Source: JAPOXR01 sp964291445 (GTDB taxonomy: Bacteria; Pseudomonadota; Alphaproteobacteria; Rhodobacterales; Rhodobacteraceae). From it: a stretch of 64,000 nucleotides of DNA. The notes below the pieces were generated by a model that did no database searches, was not told where the DNA came from, and saw only the letters and a list, made by a program, of their open reading frames with translations. The stretch is from positions 496,001 to 560,000 of the forward strand of contig OZ219862.1 of the NCBI GenBank assembly GCA_964291445.2. The letters run 5' to 3'. Below are positions 9,039-18,194 of the stretch, one piece after another. How positions within the stretch are numbered: the stretch's first letter is position 1; every line of letters starts with the position of its first letter. Made by a program: the position numbers and the translations under genes.

Positions 9039-9142
9039 GTTCGCGGCGTCCTGTTCGCGCTCCGGGTTTGATACGAAAGTAGCAGCGTCATGATTCATGC
9101 CCGAATGCCCCGCTGCAATTATGCGGACTGGCTGAATACACG

Positions 9143-10291
9143 ATGAGAATACTTTCAATCCTGACAGCAACCATCGTGGCCGGGTCCCTGTATGCATTTG
9201 TCATCGAGCGCGAGGCAGTTCTTGCATTTGCCAGGAGTCAGATCAATGGCGGCTCGCCTGCCGACGGGAATGTCGCCATGACACCCGCCGGCCAGGCTGA
9301 CGGTCCGGCGGCGGCGGGCGCGGCCGCCCCTGCGGATAAACGGCGTGACGGCTCCGTTCACGTCCTGACCATGCAATCCGGCGCACGGCAGGTCGAAGCC
9401 GGGGTGACGATACGCGGGCAGACCGAGGCGATGCGACAGGTGGAAGTCAGGTCTCAGTCATCGGGGTTGGTGATTTCCGACCCGCTGCACAAGGGAGATG
9501 ACGTCAGCAAGGGAGACGTCATCTGCGTACTTGATCCCGGGTCCAGGCACGCCGATCTGCGAGAGGCGCGGGCCCGGCTGGAGGAAGCCGCCGCCAACGA
9601 GGCATCGGCATCGAAGCTGGCAGAAGGCGGATTTGCGACACAAAACCGCAAGAACTCGGCCCTTGCGGCACTCGAATCGGCGGCAGCTGCGGTCGAACGG
9701 GCACAGGTGGCCATAGACCGGCTGCAGATGGTTGCGCCGTTTGACGGCATACTGGATTCGGATGCTGCCGAGACCGGATCACTGCTGCAGCCCGGATCAC
9801 TATGTGCCCGGATCGTTCAGTTGAACCCGATCAAGGTCGTCGGCCACCTGTCAGACGCCGAGGTTGATCAGGTCGGCATCGGCAACACCGCCTCGGTGCG
9901 GCTGACCTCGGGGCTGGAGAGAATTGGCAAGGTGACCTACATTTCCCGATCGGCCGATACAGATACCCGCACTTTCAGGATGGAGATCGAGGTCGACAAC
10001 AGCGACCAGGCAATCCGCGATGGCTCAGCCGCCGAGATTTTCGTGACTGCCGAGGCTGAAATGGCGCACCTGATTCCGCAATCGGCGATGACACTCAACG
10101 ATACAGGCCTACTTGGTGTACGACTGGTCGTTGACGGTACTGCCCGCTTCAGCCCGGTGGCGATCATTCGCGATACTCCCCAGGGAACATGGGTGAAGGG
10201 GCTGCCGCCAAGCATCGAGGTCATCGTGGTCGGTCATGAATTCGTTGTCGATGGCACGCCGGTGATTGCCACCAGTGGGGACCGGTCGTAA
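9143..10291 (+). CDS. RND efflux periplasmic adaptor subunit (MFP family)
   Basis: A membrane-fusion protein that links an inner-membrane RND pump to an outer-membrane channel. The 382 residues begin with a signal/anchor segment (about residues 4-20), then a low-complexity Ala/Gly/Pro linker. The lipoyl half-motif follows (VRSQSSGLVISDPLHKGDDV), then a helical hairpin (about 130-190), the second lipoyl half MVAPFDGILDSDAAETGSLL and beta-barrel domains. Its stop overlaps the start of the permease gene (TAATG), so the two are coupled. No outer-membrane channel gene is nearby. The substrate cannot be inferred. Confidence 0.9.
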   Translation: MRILSILTATIVAGSLYAFVIEREAVLAFARSQINGGSPADGNVAMTPAGQADGPAAAGAAAPADKRRDGSVHVLTMQSGARQVEAGVTIRGQTEAMRQVEVRSQSSGLVISDPLHKGDDVSKGDVICVLDPGSRHADLREARARLEEAAANEASASKLAEGGFATQNRKNSALAALESAAAAVERAQVAIDRLQMVAPFDGILDSDAAETGSLLQPGSLCARIVQLNPIKVVGHLSDAEVDQVGIGNTASVRLTSGLERIGKVTYISRSADTDTRTFRMEIEVDNSDQAIRDGSAAEIFVTAEAEMAHLIPQSAMTLNDTGLLGVRLVVDGTARFSPVAIIRDTPQGTWVKGLPPSIEVIVVGHEFVVDGTPVIATSGDRS

Positions 10292-13200
10292 TGATTCGTC
10301 TTGTCGACTGGGCGGCATCCCATACCAGGGTGGTGATTGCCGCCCTGGCGCTGTCCGTTGCAACCGGTATCCTGGCTTATACCGGCCTGCCCAAGGAAGG
10401 CGCTCCGGACATCGATTTTCCGGCAATTTTCGTTTCGGCTCCATTTCCGGGAATATCGGCCGAGGACAGCGAAAGGCTGCTGGTCAAACCACTCGAGAAT
10501 CGCCTCAAGGAAGTTGATGGTCTCGATGAGCTGTTTTCGACCGCCGCCGATGGCTATGCGGGAATCTCGCTCCTATTCGAATTTGGCCTGGACAAGGCCA
10601 AGGCGCTTGCCGAGGTCCGCGATCTCGTCAGCCGGGCAGAGGCCGACCTGCCGGACGGCGTCGACAACCTGACCGTTACCGAATTCAGCTTTTCCGACAT
10701 TCCAATCCTGGTCCTCGGATTGGCAGGCACGGTTCCCGACCGGACATTGATGCAGATCGCCGACCAGATAAAGGAAGAAATCGAGTCCCTGGAAGAGGTG
10801 CTCGAGGTCGGGGTTACCGGCATGCGGGGGGAGATGGTGGAAGTCATCATCGATCCGCTGCAGCTTGAATCCTACGGGGTCGTCGCCGACGAATTGATTG
10901 CCCTCGTCGCACGCAATAATCAGCTTATCGCCGCCGGTGACGTCGAGACCGGCCAGGGGTCGTTTGCACTGAAGATTCCGTCTACCTTCGAATCGCCGCG
11001 CGATGTCTACGACTTCCCGGTCATGGTGAATGCCGGTCGCGTGGTCACGCTCGGTGACCTGGCCGACATCCGGATGACATTCGATGACCGGACCGGGATC
11101 GCCCGCAACAATGGCGAGGCGACCGTTGCCCTGCAGATCGTCAAGCGGAAGGGTTACAACGTCATCGATACCGCGGCCAAGGTCATCGAGACGACGGAGA
11201 GGCTGCGACAGAGCTGGCCACCTGCCCTGCGGGATTCCATCAGGGTCGAGGTAACCCAGAATATGAGCGGCAATGTCGAGGACATGGTCAGCCAGTTGGA
11301 AAACTCCATCCTGACTGCGGTCTGCCTGGTGATGATCGTTGTTCTGGCCATTCTGGGTGGAAGGTCGGCCCTGCTGGTTGGGTTTGCAATTCCGGTCTCC
11401 TTCCTGCTGTGTTTTTCGCTTTTTGCCCTGATGTCGATTGCAATCGCCAATGTGGTGATGTTCGGCCTTGTCCTTGCCGTTGGAATGCTTGTCGACAGCG
11501 CCATCGTGGTTGTCGAGCTTGCCGACCGGAACATGAAGGAGAAAATGCCGCCAATGAAGGCATATGCGTCGGCGGCCAAGCGCATGTTCTGGCCGATCCT
11601 GTCGTCGACGGCGACGACCCTGTGCGCGTTCCTGCCAATGCTTTTCTGGCCGGGCGTTGCCGGGCAGTTCATGGGAACGCTGCCGGTCACCATCATCTTC
11701 GTGCTGTCGGCCTCGATCGTTGTTGCACTTGTCTTTTTGCCCGTTGTCGGGGGCCTCACCGCCGAATTGGCACTCAAGTTCCACGGCGCGTCGCACAGTC
11801 TCCGCCGAGAGGTGCATTGGGGTTTGCGGATCCTGCTCTGCCTGTCCATTCTTGCGCTGCTGTTCGGTTGTGCGTTCGTGGTCCTGAACCCGCAACTGAA
11901 TCCGGTTCCGGTCGAAGGCGTTCCACCGCTTGCCCGGTCGTTGCCATTCGTCATCCTGTTTGTCCTGCTGATCGTGGTCCAGGCCATCGTAATTGGCTCT
12001 TTGCGATTTCGCCTGCGATCGCGCCCGCGAATGTCCTACGTGCACCGCCCCAACATACTGACCCGGACAACCAGGCTGCTTGTTGGCAACCCGATCATGC
12101 CGGTGGTCAGCATCCTGGCCACGATCGCATTCATGGTGACGACATTCCAATTCTACATCGGCAACAACCATGGCGTCAGCTTCTTTGTCGATACCGAACC
12201 GGAGCGGATGTTCATCTACGTCCGGGCACGGGGAAATCTCAGCCTCGAGGAAAAGGACCGGGTGGTTCGCCAGGTCGAGAACATTGTCATCGGCACAGAA
12301 GGCGTCGACAATGTCTTTTCCTTTTCCGGATCGGCTGGCCTCAGTAACGCTGGCATGGACACCAGCTCGAAACCAGTTGACACGGTTGGCGAAATCCATG
12401 TCGAGTTCCAGTCCTGGGAAGAACGCCAGAAGATCGGCGGAGTCGCCTCTGACACCAGGCGCATTACCGAGATGCTCCTGTCCCGGATCAATGAAATTCC
12501 CGGCATATTCACCGATGCCCAGGACGGAAGCACTGGCCCCAGTTCCGGGAAGCCGCTCAATCTGAGGCTGTTGAGCAACAACTGGGATGACCTGCTCGAA
12601 GCGAGCGCTGCCGCCCGACAGAAGTTTGACAATTCCGACGGGCTGATCCTGGTCGATGACACGAGGCCAGTTCCCGGAATCGACTGGAGAATCGATATCG
12701 ATGTGGAGCAGGCTGGCGAATTCGGAACCGATGTGGCAACGGTCGGCGGCATGGTTCAGCTGATCACCAGGGGGTTGCTGATCGGGAAAATGCGCGTCGA
12801 TTCATCGGATGAGGAAGTCGAAATCCGGGTCAGGTTTCCCGAGAGCCACCGCCACCTGTCCACCCTGGACGAATTGCGGGTGAGTTCACGCAACGGGTTG
12901 GTGCCGCTGTCCAATTTCCTTTCGAGATCGCCGGTCCCGAGCGTCGACCAGATCTCCCGGTATGAACAATCCCGCTATATCGACGTCAAGGCCGACCTGG
13001 AACCGGGCCTGACCAACGAAGCTGGCGAACCGGTCACTCCCACCGAACGCATCAACCATATTGACGAGTGGCTGACGAACGAGGCCAATTTGCCCGACAC
13101 CGTCCGTTGGAAATGGACGGGCGACCAGGAGGAACAGGAGGAGAGCCAGCGCTTCCTGATGATGGCATTCGCCGGCGCCCTCGGATTGATGTTCGCGGTG

Positions 13201-14034
13201 TTGCTGGCCCAGTTCAACAGCTTCTACCATGCCGTGCTGGTTCTTCTCGCCGTAGTGATGTCGACCGGCGGCGTACTGTTGGGGCTGGTCATACTGTCGC
13301 AACCGTTTTCGGTGATCATGACCGGTATCGGCGTGGTCGCACTGGCCGGAATCGTCGTGAACAACAATATCGTCCTGATCGACACCTACCAGGAAAATGC
13401 CAAGATCATGTCCCGGATCGAGGCCATCATCCGGACTATCGAAGTCAGATTCCGGCCGGTTCTCCTGACCTCGATCACGACAATCGCCGGCTTGACACCG
13501 ATGATGCTGGGATTTTCGATCGACATCGTGAATGGCGGCTACGCGATCAACACCCCGGCTTCGCTCTGGTGGAAATCCATGGCCTCGGCGGTGGTGTTCG
13601 GGCTGGCAACCGCAACCCTGCTGACGCTGATCTTCACGCCGTCAATGCTGGCCCTTCCCATCTGGGCCCGCAAGGGCTCCTACGGTTTCAGCCGTGCCGT
13701 CATGGCGCTGTTGGCCGGCCGGCGCAGCCGGGTTGTCCGGGACATGAAGCTGGCGCGTTCGCTGGGAAAGGTGGGCGAGGTCACCATCCTCTGGAGTGAC
13801 AGGCCATTATCGCAAACCGGCGACTCGCCGCCGCCCGGCGAGATCCCCCATGAAGGCGACATCGCTGCCACTCCCGCCGAGGCCACCGAGCCGGAAGCGA
13901 CCGCGCCGGAAGTTGTCGAGCCTGAGGTGATACGGCCGTCCCCGGAGCCGGCGGCGGAAGTGCAGCCGGTGGAAATCGAGGATGATTCCGACATCCTCAC
14001 GGGCCATCCGGGCGAGCCGCTGCCCGCCAGGTAA
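10291..14034 (+). CDS. RND efflux pump permease, enlarged form
   Basis: Proton-driven inner-membrane pump of the AcrB/HAE1 superfamily. Repeated membrane halves and large periplasmic loops are evident. TM4 carries the proton-relay aspartate in VGMLVDSAIVVVEL, and the second half has GIVVNNNIVLIDTYQ. At 1247 aa it is about 200 residues longer than typical. Two additional hydrophobic segments occur between the halves (about residues 511-531 and 550-572). A Pro/Glu-rich cytoplasmic tail of about 70 residues (rich in EPE and PEV) ends the protein. It is coupled to the adaptor gene upstream. The substrate is unknown. Confidence 0.92.
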   Translation: MIRLVDWAASHTRVVIAALALSVATGILAYTGLPKEGAPDIDFPAIFVSAPFPGISAEDSERLLVKPLENRLKEVDGLDELFSTAADGYAGISLLFEFGLDKAKALAEVRDLVSRAEADLPDGVDNLTVTEFSFSDIPILVLGLAGTVPDRTLMQIADQIKEEIESLEEVLEVGVTGMRGEMVEVIIDPLQLESYGVVADELIALVARNNQLIAAGDVETGQGSFALKIPSTFESPRDVYDFPVMVNAGRVVTLGDLADIRMTFDDRTGIARNNGEATVALQIVKRKGYNVIDTAAKVIETTERLRQSWPPALRDSIRVEVTQNMSGNVEDMVSQLENSILTAVCLVMIVVLAILGGRSALLVGFAIPVSFLLCFSLFALMSIAIANVVMFGLVLAVGMLVDSAIVVVELADRNMKEKMPPMKAYASAAKRMFWPILSSTATTLCAFLPMLFWPGVAGQFMGTLPVTIIFVLSASIVVALVFLPVVGGLTAELALKFHGASHSLRREVHWGLRILLCLSILALLFGCAFVVLNPQLNPVPVEGVPPLARSLPFVILFVLLIVVQAIVIGSLRFRLRSRPRMSYVHRPNILTRTTRLLVGNPIMPVVSILATIAFMVTTFQFYIGNNHGVSFFVDTEPERMFIYVRARGNLSLEEKDRVVRQVENIVIGTEGVDNVFSFSGSAGLSNAGMDTSSKPVDTVGEIHVEFQSWEERQKIGGVASDTRRITEMLLSRINEIPGIFTDAQDGSTGPSSGKPLNLRLLSNNWDDLLEASAAARQKFDNSDGLILVDDTRPVPGIDWRIDIDVEQAGEFGTDVATVGGMVQLITRGLLIGKMRVDSSDEEVEIRVRFPESHRHLSTLDELRVSSRNGLVPLSNFLSRSPVPSVDQISRYEQSRYIDVKADLEPGLTNEAGEPVTPTERINHIDEWLTNEANLPDTVRWKWTGDQEEQEESQRFLMMAFAGALGLMFAVLLAQFNSFYHAVLVLLAVVMSTGGVLLGLVILSQPFSVIMTGIGVVALAGIVVNNNIVLIDTYQENAKIMSRIEAIIRTIEVRFRPVLLTSITTIAGLTPMMLGFSIDIVNGGYAINTPASLWWKSMASAVVFGLATATLLTLIFTPSMLALPIWARKGSYGFSRAVMALLAGRRSRVVRDMKLARSLGKVGEVTILWSDRPLSQTGDSPPPGEIPHEGDIAATPAEATEPEATAPEVVEPEVIRPSPEPAAEVQPVEIEDDSDILTGHPGEPLPAR

Positions 14035-14058
14035 GTCGGTGCCCCCCTGGGCCGCCGC

Positions 14059-16671
14059 CTACCAGAGCGGGTCGATCAGGGTGCTCTCGTCGGGGATGAC
14101 GAAAATCTGCCCGGGATAGATCAGGTCCGGATCCCTGATCTGATCCTTGTTGGCGGTGAAAATGTTCACGTACAGACGGCCGAGACCGTAATGCTCGCGG
14201 GAAATGCCCCACAGTGTAAACCCGCGTTGCACCGCCAGCAGGCGGATCGCTGGCGGTTCGCTGATCCTGGCATCGCTTTCCTCTGCAGAACGGGCAGCCA
14301 GTTGCAGCAGTCGCTGCGCCAATTCGGCGGGCTCCTTCTGGAACGGCATTTCGACCCGGGCAACAGCGCCGCCATTCTCGTCGATCTCGTCGATCCGCAA
14401 GGTGTAACGCCCTGGCTTCACCTCGCTCAGACCAGTCCACCAGGTTCCGTCCCCAGCAATCTTCCTGGACTTGACCAGTTCGTTGTTGAGATAGATCAGG
14501 ACATGACTTCCCCCGGAACTTGCATTTCCGGAAATGATCACCTCGCCCTTCTCGTCATAGGAAATCATGTCGACCAGCAGCTGCGATCCACTGGCGGCAA
14601 TCGGTGACTGGATCATCCTGGCGCCTTCGCTGGTGGCCAGGAACACGGATGGCTGCAACTGATCCTGGCCCGGCTGATCCATGGCGCCGAGCTGCGTCGG
14701 AATATCCAGTCCCGCCACACCGGATTCGACCGCCGTCGCCGCATCGGCGATCCCGGTATCCGGCCTGGGAACCATGACAAAAACCGTGTCCTCGGACATG
14801 GTGTCGGTGCCATCGTCAAACGCCGCCCTGAGGCGAATCTCGAGCGTGTCCAGCGCAGTATCGACACTGAATATCATGGCAAACTGGCCATGGGCGCCGA
14901 CACGCTGACTACTGGCGACCTCGTCATTGACGATGGCCTGCACGAGCGAGCGAGCCGGTGCCCGACCGGCAATCGTCGTCGTGCCGAACCTGTCAACCCT
15001 GACCACGTCGAATGTCGGCGGCATTGCCGTCACCTGCCCGTCCAAGGCCTGCTGGCCAGAACCAGGCGCGAGCGACACGATATCATTCGTGACGGCGTCG
15101 CCATCCCCGGGCTGAACCGCCGCTTCCGCAACCGGTTCCTGGCCAACCATGCCGGCAACACCGGCACCGGCCTCACCGGATGCGGCGGTCTCGGCCATTG
15201 CCTCCGGCGCATTTGCCGTGGCTGCCGCTTCATCCGACCGGTCGTCTCCGGCCGCCATGGTCAACGGTTGATCACCTGACGTGACCGGGTCGGAAACGAT
15301 CGCACCTTCCGGCTCATCGGCCATACCGGCCTGCTGATCGGAAGGCATGCTGGCCCGGCCCTCTTCCGGTTGCCCGCGGGCGGCGCCGGTCTCGTCCGCG
15401 GCCGGCGCCGGCGTCTCCGATGATGCCTGCCCTGCCTGTCTCGCAGTCACTGCCGACTCGGCCGAAGGCCCTTCCGAAGTGGGTGGCTGAGCCGACTCCT
15501 CCGTCGCTTCGACCGCTGACGGGGCAGGCTCGGGCGCTGGTTCTCCCTCGGGCTGTGGCTGCGGGGGCTGTTCGGTATCCGCGGCCGGGTCGGTCGGGGC
15601 CTGCTCGGGCTCGGAAGCGGTGTTGGACCTGCTCCGGTTTGGGTTTGGCCGGTGCCGACTCCGTTGGCTCCGTGTCGTCCTCGCCGGCTGCGGCCGGTCT
15701 GCCGTCATTGTCTCCGGTTGTGGCTGGTCCGCAGTCGCCGCCGGCTCGGCTGGTTGCGCCTCTGATGCGGAGGGCTGTGTTGCATCTTCCGGTGTTTCGG
15801 TTGCGTCGGTTGCCTGCGGCGCCGGGACGGTTTCAGGCTGTGGCTGCGGGGGCTGTTCGGTATCCGCGGCCGGGTCGGTCGGGGCCTGCTCCGGCTCGGG
15901 AGCGGTGTCGGCCGGGGCCTGCTCGGGCTCGGAAGCGGTGTCGGCCAGGACCTGCTCCGGTTTGGGTTTGGCCGGTGCCGACTCCGTTGGCTCCGTGTCG
16001 TCCTCGCCGGCTGCGGCCGGGTCTGCCGCCATTGTCTCCGGTTGTGGCTGGTCCGCAGTCGCCGCCGGCTCGGCTGGTTGCGCCTCTGATGCGGAGGGCT
16101 GTGTTGCATCTTCCGGTGTTTCGGTTGCGTCGGTTGCCTGCGGCGCCGGGACGGTTTCAGGCTGTGGCTGCGGGGGCTGTTCGGTATCCGCGGCCGGGTC
16201 GGTCGGGGCCTGCTCCGGCTCGGGAGCGGTGTCGGCCGGGGCCTGCTCGGGCTCGGAAGCGGTGTCGGCCAGGACCTGCTCCGGTTTGGGTTTGGCCGGT
16301 GCCGACTCCGTTGGCTCCGTGTCGTCCTCGCCGGCTGCGGCCGGGTCTGCCGCCATTGTCTCCGGTTGTGGCTGGTCCGCAATCTTTGCCGGCTCGGCCG
16401 GGGTGGGTGGCTGGACTTCAACCTCCGTCTCTTCGACCGCTGCCGGGGCTGTCTCGGCCGCTGGCTCTGCCCCGGGCTGTGGCCGCGGGGGCTGTTCCGG
16501 GTCCGTGGCCGGGTCCGATTCAGGGGCGGCTTGTGACTGTTCCGGAGCCGGTTCCGGCTCGGTCGCCTGCTCTCGGGCCAGGAAATAGATGAGGGCCGCA
16601 ATGACAACTAGGCCAACAACCATTATTGTCACGGTTCGAGCAGTAAGCTGCGGTGGAGTCTTTTCCAGCAT
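14059..16671 (-). CDS. Membrane-anchored LysM domain protein with long Pro/Glu/Ala repeats
   Basis: The protein has a single N-terminal membrane segment (about residues 15-33), then some 430 residues of repetitive Pro/Glu/Ala/Gln sequence built from a 108-residue unit. Ig-like folded segments follow (such as DVVRVDRFGTTTIAGRAPA and SGNASSGGSHVLIYLNNEL). The C-terminal LysM domain (FTLWGISREHYGLG through YPGQIFVIPDES) would bind peptidoglycan. The ATG at 16671 is chosen because GGAAAG precedes it; a GTG at 16689 is also open. The most C-terminal repeat copy is read in a shifted frame for about 25 residues. The gene points towards the RND permease tail-to-tail. A cell-envelope structural role is an inference. 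Confidence 0.85.
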   Translation of the reverse strand: MLEKTPPQLTARTVTIMVVGLVVIAALIYFLAREQATEPEPAPEQSQAAPESDPATDPEQPPRPQPGAEPAAETAPAAVEETEVEVQPPTPAEPAKIADQPQPETMAADPAAAGEDDTEPTESAPAKPKPEQVLADTASEPEQAPADTAPEPEQAPTDPAADTEQPPQPQPETVPAPQATDATETPEDATQPSASEAQPAEPAATADQPQPETMAADPAAAGEDDTEPTESAPAKPKPEQVLADTASEPEQAPADTAPEPEQAPTDPAADTEQPPQPQPETVPAPQATDATETPEDATQPSASEAQPAEPAATADQPQPETMTADRPQPARTTRSQRSRHRPNPNRSRSNTASEPEQAPTDPAADTEQPPQPQPEGEPAPEPAPSAVEATEESAQPPTSEGPSAESAVTARQAGQASSETPAPAADETGAARGQPEEGRASMPSDQQAGMADEPEGAIVSDPVTSGDQPLTMAAGDDRSDEAAATANAPEAMAETAASGEAGAGVAGMVGQEPVAEAAVQPGDGDAVTNDIVSLAPGSGQQALDGQVTAMPPTFDVVRVDRFGTTTIAGRAPARSLVQAIVNDEVASSQRVGAHGQFAMIFSVDTALDTLEIRLRAAFDDGTDTMSEDTVFVMVPRPDTGIADAATAVESGVAGLDIPTQLGAMDQPGQDQLQPSVFLATSEGARMIQSPIAASGSQLLVDMISYDEKGEVIISGNASSGGSHVLIYLNNELVKSRKIAGDGTWWTGLSEVKPGRYTLRIDEIDENGGAVARVEMPFQKEPAELAQRLLQLAARSAEESDARISEPPAIRLLAVQRGFTLWGISREHYGLGRLYVNIFTANKDQIRDPDLIYPGQIFVIPDESTLIDPLW
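15711..16358. repeat. Two tandem 324-bp direct repeats inside the LysM gene
   Basis: Copies at 15711-16034 and 16035-16358 appear identical base for base when compared by eye. Each encodes 108 residues of Pro/Glu/Ala sequence. A further partial copy continues past 16359. A diverged copy at about 15550-15710 carries a one-base and a five-base deletion. The identity points to very recent duplication or active homogenisation, and short-read assemblies may miscount the copies. Confidence 0.9.
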
Positions 16672-16765
16672 ATGACTTTCCGGAAGCACTTCTGGTCTAC
16701 AGAACGAAGTCTCGTTGATACTTCAGATCAACTGGCAATGAAAGCTGAGCGCATTGACCAACACC

Positions 16766-17311
16766 ATGAAATCCGTCTGTCTCTTCTGTGGTTCCCGCAA
16801 CGGAACGCGGGGCAGCTACCGGGTCGCCGCCAGGCAATTCGGCGAATCGCTGGCGCGGGAAGGCTGGCGCCTGGTTTATGGCGCCGGCGATGTCGGCCTG
16901 ATGGGTGAAGCTGCCCGGGCAGCCAGGGAGTCGGGAGGCACGGTGTTTGGCGTCATCCCGAGACACCTGACCGACCTGGAGATCGTCCTCGACGACCTGG
17001 ACAGCCTGGTGATCACCGAGACCATGCATGAACGCAAGAAGGTCATGTTCATGAACTCCGATGCCATCGTTGCACTTCCCGGCGGCGCTGGAACCCTGGA
17101 CGAGCTGTTCGAGGCGATCACCTGGCGGCAGCTCGGCCTGCATGACAAGCCGGTGATCCTGCTCGATGTCAATGGATACTGGTCCCGCCTTCTCGCTGTC
17201 ATCGACGGTATCATCGAGTGCGGATTCGCCGATCCCGGCCTGCGGCAACTGGTCAGTATCGAGAATTCCGTGGAGTCGCTCGTTGCCGCCCTCCGAATAG
17301 ACCTGGCCTGA
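16766..17311 (+). CDS. LOG family protein (TIGR00730 Rossmann fold)
   Basis: A 181-aa member of the LOG family, whose best-studied members hydrolyse nucleoside 5'-monophosphates, for example releasing cytokinin bases. The diagnostic PGGxGTxxE motif is present as PGGAGTLDE at about residue 110, with the preceding ETMHERKKVMFMNSDA helix. The N-terminal CLFCGSRNG and VYGAGDVGLMG loops bind the phosphate. The ATG at 16766 fits the family start; a TTG at 16754 is open too. The last 59 bp overlap the 3' end of rarD on the opposite strand. Confidence 0.9.
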   Translation: MKSVCLFCGSRNGTRGSYRVAARQFGESLAREGWRLVYGAGDVGLMGEAARAARESGGTVFGVIPRHLTDLEIVLDDLDSLVITETMHERKKVMFMNSDAIVALPGGAGTLDELFEAITWRQLGLHDKPVILLDVNGYWSRLLAVIDGIIECGFADPGLRQLVSIENSVESLVAALRIDLA

Positions 17312-18194
17312 GTCGTCCCTCCAGCGAGAACAGGATCAGTGCCAGCCATATCAGCATGAAGGCGGCCAGGTCGGTGGTGCCGAACGGCTCGGCGAAGATC
17401 AGCACCGCGACAAGGAATTGCAGGGCCGGGTTGGTGTAGAGAAGGATTCCGGATTCGGAGTATCGCAACCGCTTGGTGCCATAAGACAGCAGGATCAGAG
17501 GTCCGGCGGTGATCACGCCCGACACCACGAACATGATGGTAACAGTCAAGTCATTGCCGAAATAGGCGCCGGGCCGACCGGTAAAGTCGGTCCAGCCCCA
17601 TTGATGCACGCCAATCAGCCAACACAGCGCCGCCGGCGTCAGCAGCAGCGATTCCGTGGCCACCGTCACGATGGGCCCGTCACTGATCTGTTTCTTGACC
17701 AGACCGTAGCCGGCGAAGGTCGAGGCCAGGATGAGGGCAATCCAGGGGAGTTTTCCGGACAGGACCAACTGCAGCACCACCGCGGCGGCGGCCACTGCCA
17801 CTGCCATCCATTGTGTTGCCGACAATCTCTCCCCCAGCACGACTGCACCGAGGAAGACCGCGATCAGGGGAAAGATGAAATAGCCGAGGCTTGCTTCCGT
17901 CGCCCGATCCACCTGCACCGCCCAGATGAACAACAGCCAGTTCACGGAGATCATCGAGGCCGCCAGCACGATGGTTCCGACCTTGCGCGGCGACGCCGAC
18001 AGGATGCGCGGGACCTCGCCGGCTCGCCCCCGCACCAACATGACCAGGAAGAACACCGCGAAGGAGGAGATGACCCGGTGACAGAACACCTCCACAGGCG
18101 GGACATGCCCGATGAACTTGTAGAAGATCGGCGACAATCCCCAGACGATTCCGGCGGCAATCATCGCTAGCCGGCCCTTGACCTGTTCGTCCAT
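17253..18194 (-). CDS. rarD: EamA family transporter RarD
   Basis: A 313-aa drug/metabolite-type permease with about ten membrane helices in two EamA repeats. RarD features are the opening GIVWGLSPIFYKFIGHVPPVE, then CHRVISS, the motif SVNWLLFIWAVQVDR and the end YTNPALQFLVAV. The natural substrate of RarD proteins is uncertain. The ATG at 18194 overlaps the stop of a six-codon micro-ORF produced by a local duplication. M11 (18164) is an alternative start with an AGGG ahead of it. The 3' end overlaps the LOG gene on the other strand by 59 bp. Confidence 0.9.
   Translation of the reverse strand: MDEQVKGRLAMIAAGIVWGLSPIFYKFIGHVPPVEVFCHRVISSFAVFFLVMLVRGRAGEVPRILSASPRKVGTIVLAASMISVNWLLFIWAVQVDRATEASLGYFIFPLIAVFLGAVVLGERLSATQWMAVAVAAAAVVLQLVLSGKLPWIALILASTFAGYGLVKKQISDGPIVTVATESLLLTPAALCWLIGVHQWGWTDFTGRPGAYFGNDLTVTIMFVVSGVITAGPLILLSYGTKRLRYSESGILLYTNPALQFLVAVLIFAEPFGTTDLAAFMLIWLALILFSLEGRLRPGLFGGRQRATPRNSRY

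Larger units (their letters stand above)
8711..9142. other. Divergent intergenic region between yfgM-like gene and RND operon
   Basis: This 432-bp gap separates two divergently read units and must carry promoters for both. No convincing coding frame is seen on either strand. It holds a nested inverted repeat at 8903-8946 and a direct repeat of TCCGnAGTG at 9015-9023 and 9030-9038, both listed separately. Confidence 0.6.

Noticed and set aside
8744..9091. 115-codon minus-strand frame in the RND upstream region
   Set aside because: No start context, no similarity and no coding-like composition; it overlaps the structured repeats.
10573..12399. 608-codon minus-strand frame opposite the RND permease
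   Set aside because: Composition dominated by D, H, Q, R and N with no motif; it mirrors hydrophobic codons of the permease.
15711..16358. CRISPR-like array
   Set aside because: The repeats are 324 bp, adjacent without unique spacers and in frame with a protein; no cas genes are present.
15420..16592. Plus-strand frames of 390 and 322 codons opposite the LysM gene repeats
   Set aside because: They are Pro/Arg/Ala- or Cys/Ser/Gly-rich mirror images of the repeat unit. The minus-strand frame has a membrane anchor and a LysM domain.
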